NCBI GenBank assembly: GCA_004557245.1
Contig: SFEL01000011.1
Coordinates: 27,043 to 91,042, forward strand
Direction of reading: 5' to 3'
Length of the DNA stretch: 64,000 bases
DNA from: Clostridiales bacterium
GTDB taxonomy: Bacteria > Bacillota > Clostridia > Christensenellales > CAG-138
Every line of letters begins with the position of its first letter. Position 1 is the stretch's first letter. This document shows, one piece after another, positions 18,009 through 27,224 of this stretch. The translations under genes were made by a program, and so were the position numbers. The notes beneath the pieces are model-generated. The model searched no databases, had not been told where the DNA came from, and was given only the letters and a program-made list of their open reading frames with translations.

Positions 18009-18605
18009 TTCGATAAACCTCACAAATAAGCCAAAATGGCAAAATAAAGCATACATCAGGAGCAGGGCAAAAACAACTGATTTTTATGTATGATTTCAAT
18101 ATTTACATTTGGATAACAAAAGTATTGGCAGTGGATGCGTATGAGGGCGGCAAATGGCGGCGGGGCATAGGACTGCGCTGCGGTGGTCGTGAAAACGTCA
18201 TTACCACCAATTATGAAACCCTATAGCTTTTCCGCTCAAATGACCGTTTTGTAGACTAAAAAAATTAAACATGAGGTAAAACTTGCCTAAATATATGAAA
18301 AACATATAAGAATTATTAAATACACACAGTTTTGATATTTGTATTGACAATAGCTGCGTGGAGCTTTATAATTCAATTCATAGGCATAAGTGCGCAAAAT
18401 GTGACATATGACGTATGACGTATGATGTATTGGAGAAAGTTTGACTGTCGCATATAAATCTAAAAATCAATTATATTAAAACAAAATCTTTATCCAGAAC
18501 GTTATCCCAACAACAAACATTGCGATGGCTTCCTAAAGGCGTTTGACCATGCTCTGAAACACGGGCAGGTAAACATAAAAAACAAAAATTCAAGGAGGAA
18601 CCACA
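18009..18605. other. Long intergenic region with the promoter of the sugar operon
   Basis: No gene is seen in these 597 bases. The part next to the MATE gene is unremarkable. A strong promoter lies at 18344-18372. The sequence TATGACG is repeated in tandem around 18405-18425 (ATGACGTATGACGTATGATG), just downstream of the predicted transcript start, and could bind a regulator. The remaining leader of about 170 nt shows no clear terminator. Confidence 0.5.
18344..18372 (+). promoter_or_regulatory. Promoter of the sugar/aldonate operon
   Basis: TTGACA (18344-18349), exactly 17 bp, TATAAT (18367-18372). This near-consensus vegetative promoter predicts a leader of about 225 nt before the binding-protein gene. 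The strength of the core promoter suggests that control is by a repressor. Confidence 0.8.
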
Positions 18606-19958
18606 ATGAAAAAAGCTCTGTCCCTGATACTGTGCCTCGTAATGGTACTGTCTCTGGCAGCCTGCGCAGCCCCCGCGGCGGAGGAAACGACCACCCCCGC
18701 CGGGACCGGTGAGACCGCGGCGCCCACGGAAGAAGCGGTCGATAAGCCCTTTGAAGGCCAGACTATCCGTGTAATTCTGGCAAGCCACGACTGGACCACC
18801 GCTATCGAGAGCAAGCTTTCAGAGTTCACCGACAAGACCGGCATCAAGCTGGAGTTCGAAGTCTATCCCGAGGATCAGCTGAGCACCAAGCTTAACGTTG
18901 AACTGGCTTCCGGCGGTACCTACATCGATGTTTTCATGTGCCGCCCTCTTCAGGAGGTACAGCAGTTCATACAGAACGGCTACCTTGCTGACATCTCCGA
19001 AGTCCGCGCAGATCCCGAATTCCAGGCTGACGACTTTATCGCCGCCGCCGCTGACAGCTATCTCCGCTCCGGCGCTACAGATGGCGTATACTATGGCGTT
19101 CCCCTTGTAACCGAGCGTCAGGTGCTCTTTTACAGGAAGGATCTGCTGGAGGCCAAGGGAGTAGCGGTTCCCACCAACCTCGATGAGCTTATGTCCGCTG
19201 CTGCCGCTCTCCACGATCCTGCAAACGGCGTGGTAGGCTTCGTAGGCCGCGGCCTTGCAAATGCTGCCGTTACCCAGTTCTCTGCATATCTGTATGCCTT
19301 CGGCGGTGACTTCATCGACTTTACCAACAACACCGCTATAATCAACACCCCCGAAGCCGTCAAGGCATTCACATACTATGGCGATCTGCTCCGCAACTAC
19401 GGCCCCGAGGGCGTGCTGAACATGCACTGGCAGCAGGCTGCCGCCATCTATTCTACAGGCGGAGCCGCCTTCTGCACTGATGCCGACGCTATCTGGCAGT
19501 CCTTCTCTGGCCCGGATACAGACGTATACGAGAATGCCGGCTTTGCCGTAAGTCCTAACAACTCTACCTGGAACATCTGCTCTTGGGGGCTGGCTATATC
19601 TGCCGGCAGCCCCAACAAGGCAGCTGCCGAGGAGTTCATGAAGTGGGCCGCTGGCGTCGAGATGACCAAGTACATCCAGACCTCCGGCATATCCTCTGCA
19701 CGTAACTCCGCTTGGGAAGATCCCGCCTGCACCGCCAACTATCCCGAGGAACTGCTGGCTGCCATACAGAAGGGCAATGAAATCGCCACCAAGTCCTATG
19801 ACCGTCCTCTGACCACCTCTGTTTCCAAGGCACGTGACGTCATTGGCACCGTAATAACTACCGCCATTGAGGGCGGCGACGTACAGGCCGCTGCCGACAA
19901 GGCGAATGTAGAATTTCAGGCGATTCTGGACGCGGATAAAGCCGCTGCCCAGGGTTAA
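18606..19958 (+). CDS. Sugar ABC transporter substrate-binding lipoprotein
   Basis: First gene of the operon, with AAGGAGG eight bases before ATG 18606. The lipoprotein signal ends LAAC with Cys20, followed by an Ala/Thr/Glu-rich linker. The mature 400-residue region is a family 1 extracellular solute-binding protein (maltose-binding-protein fold): TIRVILASHDW at its start, GTYIDVFMCRP, GVYYGVPLVTERQVLFYRKDLLE and GWGLAISAGSPNK-like segments. It delivers a sugar or sugar acid to the two permeases downstream. No ATPase gene is present in the operon, so a shared MsmK-type ATPase must be encoded elsewhere. Codon use (ATC-rich) suggests high expression. Confidence 0.88.
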   Translation: MKKALSLILCLVMVLSLAACAAPAAEETTTPAGTGETAAPTEEAVDKPFEGQTIRVILASHDWTTAIESKLSEFTDKTGIKLEFEVYPEDQLSTKLNVELASGGTYIDVFMCRPLQEVQQFIQNGYLADISEVRADPEFQADDFIAAAADSYLRSGATDGVYYGVPLVTERQVLFYRKDLLEAKGVAVPTNLDELMSAAAALHDPANGVVGFVGRGLANAAVTQFSAYLYAFGGDFIDFTNNTAIINTPEAVKAFTYYGDLLRNYGPEGVLNMHWQQAAAIYSTGGAAFCTDADAIWQSFSGPDTDVYENAGFAVSPNNSTWNICSWGLAISAGSPNKAAAEEFMKWAAGVEMTKYIQTSGISSARNSAWEDPACTANYPEELLAAIQKGNEIATKSYDRPLTTSVSKARDVIGTVITTAIEGGDVQAAADKANVEFQAILDADKAAAQG

Positions 19959-20116
19959 AGCCGAATAGTATCTATGGAGGCGAGGCTTCCCGCCACGCCT
20001 CCATTTTCCGATTTTACAGTCATTGAAAAATCTTACCGTAACAAACTTATTGAGCTGTATTCCACCGCGTACCGCAGTGATGTGAACCAATCAAGAAATT
20101 CAGAGAGTAGGCGCCT

Positions 20117-20998
20117 ATGGGAAAATGGTTTGAAAAACACCTTAGATCTGTATTCTTACTGCCGTGCATCATTTTCATAATAATAATGATAATCGCACCG
20201 CTGTTATATAACTTTATAATGAGCTTTACGGACTGGTCCATGTCTATAGTAAAGGCACCACAGTTCGTGGGTTTAAAAAACTATATCGAGGTATTCGGTG
20301 AAAAGCGCTTCACCAATTCCGTATGGCATACCATAGTGTTTGCCGTTATAGCAATAACGCTGGAGACGCTGCTTGGCGTTGCCCTTGCAATACTCATAAA
20401 CAGAAAGTTCCACGGCCGCCGCGTCGTGCAGGCGCTCATGCTGCTGCCAGTAGTAGCTACCCCTGTGGCTTTAGGCATGGCGTGGAAGCTGATACTTGAG
20501 CCTACCATAGGCTTTGCCAATACCGTGGTGAAATTCCTCGGCATGGCACCGCAAAAATTCCTCGCTACGACCAGCTTTGAGTCCATGTTCACGCTCATAC
20601 TCATCGATGTATGGGAGTGGACGCCCATGGTCATGCTAATGGTCTACGCAGGGCTTATGACAATACCTCAGGAGCCTTACGAATCCGCTCTTGTGGACGG
20701 TGCTACGCCCTGGCAGACGCTTACTAAGATCACATTGCCTCTTGCGAGCCCCGCGATACTCGTAGCGGTGCTGATGAGACTTATAGACGTGGTAAAGACC
20801 TTCGATATCATATACGCCACGACCCAGGGCGGCCCAGACTTTGCCACGGAAAATATAAATATATACGGCTATTTGAACATGTTTTCGTATTATGAATTCG
20901 GCAAGGCAGCCGCCATATCCGTGCTGTTCTTTATAGTGGTAATGGCCATAGGCTGCGGCTTCCTCAAGGTAAAATCAAAGCTGGAGGTGGAGTACTGA
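20117..20998 (+). CDS. Sugar ABC transporter permease (MalF/UgpA-type)
   Basis: 293 residues with six hydrophobic segments, the first at about 12-35. The conserved cytoplasmic EAA loop reads EPYESALVDGATPWQTLTKITLPL near residue 193. It pairs with the next gene to form the channel of a carbohydrate importer. It starts at ATG 20117; its TGA overlaps the ATG of the second permease, so translation is coupled. About 160 bp separate it from the binding-protein gene, and no convincing terminator is seen in that gap. Confidence 0.88.
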   Translation: MGKWFEKHLRSVFLLPCIIFIIIMIIAPLLYNFIMSFTDWSMSIVKAPQFVGLKNYIEVFGEKRFTNSVWHTIVFAVIAITLETLLGVALAILINRKFHGRRVVQALMLLPVVATPVALGMAWKLILEPTIGFANTVVKFLGMAPQKFLATTSFESMFTLILIDVWEWTPMVMLMVYAGLMTIPQEPYESALVDGATPWQTLTKITLPLASPAILVAVLMRLIDVVKTFDIIYATTQGGPDFATENINIYGYLNMFSYYEFGKAAAISVLFFIVVMAIGCGFLKVKSKLEVEY

Positions 20999-21825
20999 TG
21001 TCGAAAAAGAATAAGCTGCTGTTCAACTCCATAGGCAAGCATTTTTTGATATACATTGCCCTGTTTCTCGCGGTATTTCCCATATTTTGGATGTTCCTTT
21101 CCTCCTTCCAGCCGAACCAGACCATAATCAATGCCAACAGGGGTATATTTGACTTTGTGCCTACGTTGGAAAACTACATAAACGTCATTAAAAAATACGA
21201 TTTCTTAAAGTATTCCTGGAACAGCTTCGTGGTGGCGGCGCTGGCTACGGTGTTCTCGCTTATAATCGGACTGCCATGCGCATACGTCGTGGCCCGCTTC
21301 AAGCTGCGAAAGGCCAGCATGATAGTGCTGCTGGTGCGAATGATACCCGGCATATCCTTTCTGCTGCCATGGTTCAGCATATTTGCGAGGATGGGCCTTA
21401 GGGATACCTATACCGCGCTGATACTCACCCATATGCTGGTGGCGCTGCCGTTTATAGTTTGGATAATGATCCCCAACTTCGAGAGCATACCCATGGAATT
21501 GCAGGAGGCGGCCTGGATAGACGGCTGCACTCAGTATGGCGCATTCTGGCGCATAGTGCTGAGGCTGTCCATACCTGGCATATTCACCGCGTCGCTGCTG
21601 GCATTTATATTCTCCTGGAACAACTTCATGTTCTCCTTGATACTGGCGGGCAGGAACACGCTAACGCTGCCGGTGGCCATATTCAATTTCGTATCTTACG
21701 CGTATGTGGACTGGGGCGGACTTATGGCGGGCGCGACCATAATCACGCTGCCAATAGTGCTGCTGTCCCTCTGCCTGCAAAAGTATATAATAAGCGGCCT
21801 TACGGCCGGCGCTGTGAAGGGTTAA
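20998..21825 (+). CDS. Sugar ABC transporter permease (MalG/UgpE-type)
   Basis: 275 residues, six membrane segments. The EAA loop reads MELQEAAWIDGCTQYGAFWRIVLRLSIPG near residue 165. ATG 20998 overlaps the stop of the first permease (TGATG). It completes the membrane part of the carbohydrate importer. The following gene begins nine bases later. Confidence 0.88.
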   Translation: MSKKNKLLFNSIGKHFLIYIALFLAVFPIFWMFLSSFQPNQTIINANRGIFDFVPTLENYINVIKKYDFLKYSWNSFVVAALATVFSLIIGLPCAYVVARFKLRKASMIVLLVRMIPGISFLLPWFSIFARMGLRDTYTALILTHMLVALPFIVWIMIPNFESIPMELQEAAWIDGCTQYGAFWRIVLRLSIPGIFTASLLAFIFSWNNFMFSLILAGRNTLTLPVAIFNFVSYAYVDWGGLMAGATIITLPIVLLSLCLQKYIISGLTAGAVKG

Positions 21826-21834
21826 ACGGAGATT

Positions 21835-22503
21835 ATGACAAAGAAAGCGAGTAATGGAAAATACGGGCAAAGAGGATACTTTGACCTGCTCTTTTCAAAC
21901 TTCTTTCGCTTGATATGTCTCAACCTGCTCACAGTTTTGTGCTGCCTGCCGGCGGTGACCATACCCGCGGCGGCATCTGCCGCGTGCCGGTCGCTGAACA
22001 CGCTGATAATGGGCAATCCCTGCTACTTCTGGCAGGAATACTGGAAGGAGTTCATGCAGAAGTTTCCGCAAAAGCTTGGCGCATGGCTGATAGCTGTGCT
22101 GCTGCCCGTGTCGGTCGGCCTGTGGATAAGAATGCTGGGCGGGAGCGGCAAAGTCTCAGAATGGGCGTTTACGGTGTTCTTTGCGCTGTCGGCAATCGTG
22201 CAGTGCTACTTTTTTCCAATGACAGCCACTGTAGAGCTGCCGGTAACGGCGTGCGTGAAAAATGCCTTGCTGCTTACGGTGCTGGAATGGAAGAACAGCC
22301 TTATCATGCTGTTGGTGCTGTTGGCGCTGGGTTTCGTGGTGTATAACCTTTATCCATACAGCATAGCGGCTGTGACGCTGATACTGGTAAGTGCTGCGCT
22401 GCTGTTTACCTGCCGCCGCAGCATAGCGGCCTTTGAGAAAAACGGTCTGCTCATCAAAAACGATAAAACAGAAAATAACCAAATCATCAAGGAGACGCAA
22501 TAA
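21835..22503 (+). CDS. YesL/DUF624-family membrane protein
   Basis: 222 residues with about five hydrophobic segments. The N terminus (FDLLFSNFFRLICLNLLTVLCCLPAVTIPAA) is the typical start of YesL/DUF624 proteins, which are regularly found beside MalF/MalG-type carbohydrate transporters in Firmicutes. Its position nine bases after the second permease fits that pattern. The biochemical role is unknown; an accessory role in uptake is an inference from context. ATG 21835 is preceded by GGAG. Confidence 0.78.
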   Translation: MTKKASNGKYGQRGYFDLLFSNFFRLICLNLLTVLCCLPAVTIPAAASAACRSLNTLIMGNPCYFWQEYWKEFMQKFPQKLGAWLIAVLLPVSVGLWIRMLGGSGKVSEWAFTVFFALSAIVQCYFFPMTATVELPVTACVKNALLLTVLEWKNSLIMLLVLLALGFVVYNLYPYSIAAVTLILVSAALLFTCRRSIAAFEKNGLLIKNDKTENNQIIKETQ

Positions 22504-22506
22504 AAA

Positions 22507-23535
22507 ATGAAGGCGCTGGTAATGCACGAATACAACAAGCTCACGTATCAGGACGTTGAGACTCCTTTACCCAGGGCAGGGGAGGTGCAGATAAAGCTCA
22601 TGGCCTGTTCGGTATGCGGAAGCGACGTTCACGGATTTGACGGAAGTTCCGGACGAAGGATACCTCCGATCATAATGGGGCATGAGGCTGCGGGCGTGAT
22701 ATCCGCGCTGGGCGATGGGGTAAAGGGATACAATATAGGAGACAGAGTTACCTTCGATTCTACCGTATACTGCAATAAGTGCGATGCCTGCAAGCGGGGC
22801 GATGTGAACCTATGCGCGGACAGGCAGGTACTGGGAGTGTCCTGCGGCGATTACCGCCGCGACGGCTGCTTCGCGGAATACGTTACTGTGCCGGAATACA
22901 TACTCTACAGGATACCGGAAAACGTTACATTCGTTCAGGCCTCTATGACCGAACCGCTTTCCATAGCCATGCACGCGGCCACCCGAACAAAGATAACCGC
23001 TGAGGACACTGTAGCGGTAATAGGCGTGGGCACAATAGGCATGCTCATACTTCAGGTAGTGAAGAGCTTCGGGGCGAAGCGCATAATCGCACTGGATATA
23101 GACGACGGGCGGCTGGAGTTCGCCAAGAAAAACGGCGCTGCGGATATCATAAACTCAAAGGCCCCGGACGCTGCACAGCGGCTTGCGGAAATCGCACCTA
23201 CAGTGGCCATAGACGCTACGGGCATACCTGCTACATTCGACATGTGCGTAAAGTCTGTGGCGCTGGGTGGCAGGGTGGTAATGGTGGGCAACCTTGCCCA
23301 GCATGTGGATTTTCCGCTGCAATACGCCGTCACACATCAGCTGAGTTTCTTTGGCTCCTGCGCCTCTGCAGGCGAATATCCCGCCTGTTTGAAGCTAATA
23401 GCCGAAGGCAAGGTGGATATAGACGGCATGATATCCAAGGTAGTGCCGCTTTGTGAGGGGGATTACTGGCTGAACAAGGTATACCGCAGGGAGGACGGAC
23501 TTACCAAGATAGTCTTCCGCTGCAACGAGGAATAG
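22507..23535 (+). CDS. Zinc-dependent alcohol/polyol dehydrogenase (MDR family)
   Basis: 342 residues of the medium-chain dehydrogenase family, closest in pattern to sorbitol, L-threonine or L-idonate dehydrogenases. The catalytic zinc ligands lie in CSVCGSDVHGFDG (near 35) and GHEAAG (near 60). The structural zinc cysteines lie in CNKCDACKRGDVNLC. The Rossmann motif is VIGVGTIG near 175. It should oxidise a polyol, aldonate or sugar alcohol with NAD. It follows the DUF624 gene after three bases, with GGAG inside that gene as the ribosome binding site. The substrate is not determined by sequence. Confidence 0.85.
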   Translation: MKALVMHEYNKLTYQDVETPLPRAGEVQIKLMACSVCGSDVHGFDGSSGRRIPPIIMGHEAAGVISALGDGVKGYNIGDRVTFDSTVYCNKCDACKRGDVNLCADRQVLGVSCGDYRRDGCFAEYVTVPEYILYRIPENVTFVQASMTEPLSIAMHAATRTKITAEDTVAVIGVGTIGMLILQVVKSFGAKRIIALDIDDGRLEFAKKNGAADIINSKAPDAAQRLAEIAPTVAIDATGIPATFDMCVKSVALGGRVVMVGNLAQHVDFPLQYAVTHQLSFFGSCASAGEYPACLKLIAEGKVDIDGMISKVVPLCEGDYWLNKVYRREDGLTKIVFRCNEE

Positions 23536-23541
23536 AGGCCT

Positions 23542-24660
23542 ATGGAAAAGATAAGGACAGCCGTTATAGGCTGCGGCAAGGTGGGCCATTTCCACGCATA
23601 TGCATACCAGCACTGCGAAAACAGCCAGCTGGTTGCCTGCCTCGGCAGGAATATGGAAAAGACCAAAGCTTTTGCCGCCCAGTACGGAATAAGGGCGTAT
23701 ACCGATCTTGAGAGGATGGTCAGGGAGACTGGCGTACAGGCGGTATCCATATGCACGCCTCACCCGGATCACGGGAATATAGCTGTGCGCTGCTGTGAAC
23801 TGGGGCTGCACATAGCGGTGGAAAAGCCGCTGGCCGCAAGCCTTGAGGACTGCGATGCGATGATAGCCGCAGCCAATGAGGCGGGGGTGACTGGCACCAC
23901 AATATGCCAGCGCCGCTTTTACCGCCCCGCAATGCGGGTAAAGAAGGCGATAGATGATGGCAAGCTGGACAAGCCTATACTTGGCACGGTAAATATGCTG
24001 GGCTGGCGGGATATGGCATACTACCACAGCGACCCATGGCGCGGAACATGGAAGGGCGAGGGAGGCGGTGTGCTGATAAATCAGGCCCCGCACCAGCTTG
24101 ACCTGCTGCTGTGGTACATGGGTGACATAGCAGAGCTTTACGGCGTATGGGACACCCTTAACCACCCGGAACTGGAAGTTGACGACACTGCCGCCGCCAT
24201 AATACGCTTCAAGAGCGGTGCCATAGGCAATATAGTCGTAAGCAATTCCCAGAACCCGGCCCTGTTCGGCAACGTCAGGGTACACGGCTCAAACGGCGCA
24301 AGCGTAGGCGTACAGACGGACGGTGGTGCCATGTTTATAGCGGGCGTTTCGGGCATAGCTGAGCCACCGGTGAACGACCTTTGGACGGTGCATGGCGAAG
24401 AGGACATGTTGGAACGGTACAAGGCCGAGGATAGAGCCTTCTTCAACAGCATAGACAGCATACACTACTTCCATATACGGCAGCTCGAGGACTTTCTGTC
24501 CGCCATAATCGGGAAAAGGAAGCCCCTTATAACACTTGAGGACGGCAGAAAGACGGTAGAGCTGATAACAGGCATATACAGGTCCTGCCGAGACGACATG
24601 CCGGTTAAGTTCCCGCTTGCTCCGGAGAATCGGGGCGGATTTGACGGCAGGCTGAAATAA
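23542..24660 (+). CDS. Gfo/Idh/MocA-family oxidoreductase
   Basis: 372 residues. An N-terminal Rossmann fold starts with RTAVIGCGKVGHFHA (about 5-19), followed by the family EKPLA motif near residue 94 (VEKPLAASLEDCDAMI). The C-terminal alpha/beta domain contains GGGVLINQAPHQLDLLLWYMG near 175, with the conserved catalytic His/Asp pair. These enzymes oxidise sugars, inositols or sugar acids with NAD(P). Context makes it a second oxidation or epimerisation step for the imported sugar. It begins six bases after the zinc dehydrogenase gene. Confidence 0.88.
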   Translation: MEKIRTAVIGCGKVGHFHAYAYQHCENSQLVACLGRNMEKTKAFAAQYGIRAYTDLERMVRETGVQAVSICTPHPDHGNIAVRCCELGLHIAVEKPLAASLEDCDAMIAAANEAGVTGTTICQRRFYRPAMRVKKAIDDGKLDKPILGTVNMLGWRDMAYYHSDPWRGTWKGEGGGVLINQAPHQLDLLLWYMGDIAELYGVWDTLNHPELEVDDTAAAIIRFKSGAIGNIVVSNSQNPALFGNVRVHGSNGASVGVQTDGGAMFIAGVSGIAEPPVNDLWTVHGEEDMLERYKAEDRAFFNSIDSIHYFHIRQLEDFLSAIIGKRKPLITLEDGRKTVELITGIYRSCRDDMPVKFPLAPENRGGFDGRLK

Positions 24661-24691
24661 CGCTTTACAACAACCCAAGGAGAAAGCATAT

Positions 24692-25750
24692 ATGAAACGT
24701 TACGCAATTATCGTTCCCTCCAGCATGGGCGTGCGCATTACCCCCAAGGACAGGCAGCCAGTGCATACTAGCCGGGAGTACTATATGCAGGCCACCAGCG
24801 CCGAAACAAACGTGGAGACGGTATCCGCGTCACTGGGACTGCCGGTAAAGGTGCTTACGAATTTTGTGGAAGGCTCTCCCATAGCCGAATTCATAAAGGC
24901 GGATCTGCGCAGCAGGAATATAGAATACGAAGGTCCCGAGATACCTCAGGGCGGCCCCTGGGGCTACCGCCATCAGTTTAACATAGCAGACTGCGGTTTC
25001 GGCCTGAGAGGCCCGAGGGTGCATAATGACAGGGCAGGCGAAGTGGGCAGGATACTGGACGCTTCCGAATTTGACCTGGAGCGAATATTCGGACAGGAGG
25101 GGGCGGAGATACTGCATATCTCCGGTCTTATCGCCGCAATGAGCGAAAAAACGGGCAAATTCTGTCTCGAGCTTGCGAGGTGTGCGAAAAAGCACGGCAC
25201 AAAGATATCTTTCGACCTGAACTACCGTGCCTCATTCTGGAAGAGCCGTGAGCCGGAGCTTTCAAAGATATTTCGGGAGATAGCGTCGGTATCCGACATA
25301 CTTATAGGCAACGAGGAGGATTTCCAGTTGAGCCTCGGCGTAAAGGGGCCCGAGGCGGGCGGCAGGGACATCGCAGCCAAGATGGAAAGCTTCAAGAACA
25401 TGATAATCGAAGTGAAGAAGGAGTTCTCCAACGTATCCGCCTTTGCTACCACGCTGCGGGAGGTAGTCTCGGCCAACGAGCACCTCTGGGGCGCCATACT
25501 TCTCATGGAAGACAAATGGCACATAGCGGAGCCCCGAAGCATACAGGTACTGGATCGCATAGGCGGAGGCGATGGTTTCGTGGGAGGACTGCTCTACGGC
25601 ATACTCAAGGGCTGGAGCCCGGAGGATTGTCTGCATTTCGGCTGGGCTACAGGCGTGCTCGCCACGACGTCGCTCAACGACTATGCACAGCCTGCAGACG
25701 AAGAACAGGTATGGTCCATATGGAGCGGAAACGCCAGAGTTAAACGCTAA
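24692..25750 (+). CDS. PfkB-family carbohydrate kinase (2-keto-3-deoxygluconate kinase-like)
   Basis: 352 residues of the ribokinase fold. The N-terminal lid contains TSAETNVETVSASLGLPVKVLT, and the C-terminal catalytic signature reads RIGGGDGFVGGLLYG near residue 290, with Asp as the base. Residue pattern and length fit KDG kinases, which make 2-keto-3-deoxy-6-phosphogluconate. The partner aldolase is not in this window, and the neighbouring 6-phosphogluconate dehydrogenase leaves open that it phosphorylates an aldonate instead. Start ATG 24692, preceded by AAGGAG. Confidence 0.8.
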   Translation: MKRYAIIVPSSMGVRITPKDRQPVHTSREYYMQATSAETNVETVSASLGLPVKVLTNFVEGSPIAEFIKADLRSRNIEYEGPEIPQGGPWGYRHQFNIADCGFGLRGPRVHNDRAGEVGRILDASEFDLERIFGQEGAEILHISGLIAAMSEKTGKFCLELARCAKKHGTKISFDLNYRASFWKSREPELSKIFREIASVSDILIGNEEDFQLSLGVKGPEAGGRDIAAKMESFKNMIIEVKKEFSNVSAFATTLREVVSANEHLWGAILLMEDKWHIAEPRSIQVLDRIGGGDGFVGGLLYGILKGWSPEDCLHFGWATGVLATTSLNDYAQPADEEQVWSIWSGNARVKR

Positions 25751-25767
25751 AATATGAGGAGAAGCAT

Positions 25768-27216
25768 ATGAAAGCTGACATCGGACTTATAGGCCTTGCG
25801 GTGATGGGCGAAAACCTTGTGATGAACATGGAATCCAAGGGATTTACAGTAGCTGTATTCAACAGAACCATTTCCAAGGTGACGAGTTTTATCGAGGGCA
25901 GGGCAAAGGGCAAAAACATAATCGGTACATACTCATTAAAGGAACTGGCAGAGTCACTTGAAAAGCCCAGAAGGATAATGATGATGGTAAAAGCGGGGGA
26001 AGCAGTCGACGAGCTTATAAACAGTCTCATACCTTTCCTTGAGCCGGGAGATATACTCATAGACGGCGGAAACAGCCACTTTTCGGATACCGTGCGCCGG
26101 ACGAAATACCTTGAGGAGAAGGGATTTCTGTATATCGGCGTAGGCGTTTCCGGCGGCGAGGAGGGGGCGCTGAAAGGACCAAGCATGATGCCGGGCGGCA
26201 GCCCCGCCGCGTGGCCACATGTGAAAGAAATATTCCAGGCTATATGTGCCAAAGTGGAGGACGGATCACCCTGCTGCGACTGGGTAGGGGAAAACGGCGC
26301 GGGCCACTTTGTAAAGATGGTGCATAACGGAATAGAATACGGCGACATGCAGCTAATTTGCGAGGCGTATCAGTTCATGCGGGATGGCCTATTCATGACG
26401 GACGATGAAATGCAGGCGGTGTTCAAGGATTGGAACAAGACCGAGCTGGACAGCTATCTCATAGAGATAACAGGCGATATACTTGGCTACAAGGATATGG
26501 ACGGATCGCCAATAGTTGAAAAGATACTGGACACAGCTGGCCAGAAGGGAACCGGCAAGTGGACCGGCATAGCGGCCCTTGACGAAGGAGTGCCCCTTAC
26601 TCTCATAGGCGAGGCGGTGTTCGCCCGTTGCCTTTCCGCAATGAAGGCGGAGCGGATAGAGGCCGCAAAGAAATTCCCCAAGGGCGATACTCATATAGCG
26701 GGCGACAGGGCGGAGCTGACAGAGGCTTTGCGTAAGGCGCTGTACGCCTCGAAAATAATATCCTACGCACAGGGCTATACCCTTATGGCCTCCGCCGCAA
26801 AGGCATACGGCTGGAAGCTAAACTACGGTGGAATAGCACTTATGTGGCGCGGCGGCTGCATAATACGCAGCGTATTTTTAGGCAAAATAAAGGAAGCCTA
26901 CGACAAAAACCCCGGCCTTGATAATCTGCTGCTGGATGGCTACTTCGGTGCGACCGTAAAGAGCCTCGTGCCGGCATGGCGCAATATAGTGGCAGAGGCG
27001 GCGCTCCACGGCATACCAATGCCCGCATTCTCGTCTGCCCTTGCCTACTTTGACGGCTATACAACAGAGCGGCTGCCCGCCAATCTTTTGCAGGCGCAGC
27101 GGGATTACTTCGGAGCGCACACATATGAGCGGATCGATGCTCCGAGGGGCCAGTTTTTCCATACAAACTGGACTGGTCACGGCGGCAACACTTCTGCCTC
27201 TACATATAACGCATAG
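25768..27216 (+). CDS. gnd: 6-phosphogluconate dehydrogenase, decarboxylating
   Basis: Oxidatively decarboxylates 6-phosphogluconate to ribulose 5-phosphate. The 482-residue protein is the full-length family member: IGLAVMGENLVMNM with the Rossmann glycine at residues 5-18, DGGNSHFSDT near 100, GVSGGEEGALKGPSMMPGG near 130 and the catalytic GHFVKMVHNGIEYGDMQ near 180. The C terminus FHTNWTGHGG is also typical. Being within a sugar operon rather than beside zwf suggests it handles phosphogluconate made from an imported aldonate. Start ATG 25768 with GGAG upstream. Confidence 0.93.
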   Translation: MKADIGLIGLAVMGENLVMNMESKGFTVAVFNRTISKVTSFIEGRAKGKNIIGTYSLKELAESLEKPRRIMMMVKAGEAVDELINSLIPFLEPGDILIDGGNSHFSDTVRRTKYLEEKGFLYIGVGVSGGEEGALKGPSMMPGGSPAAWPHVKEIFQAICAKVEDGSPCCDWVGENGAGHFVKMVHNGIEYGDMQLICEAYQFMRDGLFMTDDEMQAVFKDWNKTELDSYLIEITGDILGYKDMDGSPIVEKILDTAGQKGTGKWTGIAALDEGVPLTLIGEAVFARCLSAMKAERIEAAKKFPKGDTHIAGDRAELTEALRKALYASKIISYAQGYTLMASAAKAYGWKLNYGGIALMWRGGCIIRSVFLGKIKEAYDKNPGLDNLLLDGYFGATVKSLVPAWRNIVAEAALHGIPMPAFSSALAYFDGYTTERLPANLLQAQRDYFGAHTYERIDAPRGQFFHTNWTGHGGNTSASTYNA

Positions 27217-27224
27217 GTGAACTC

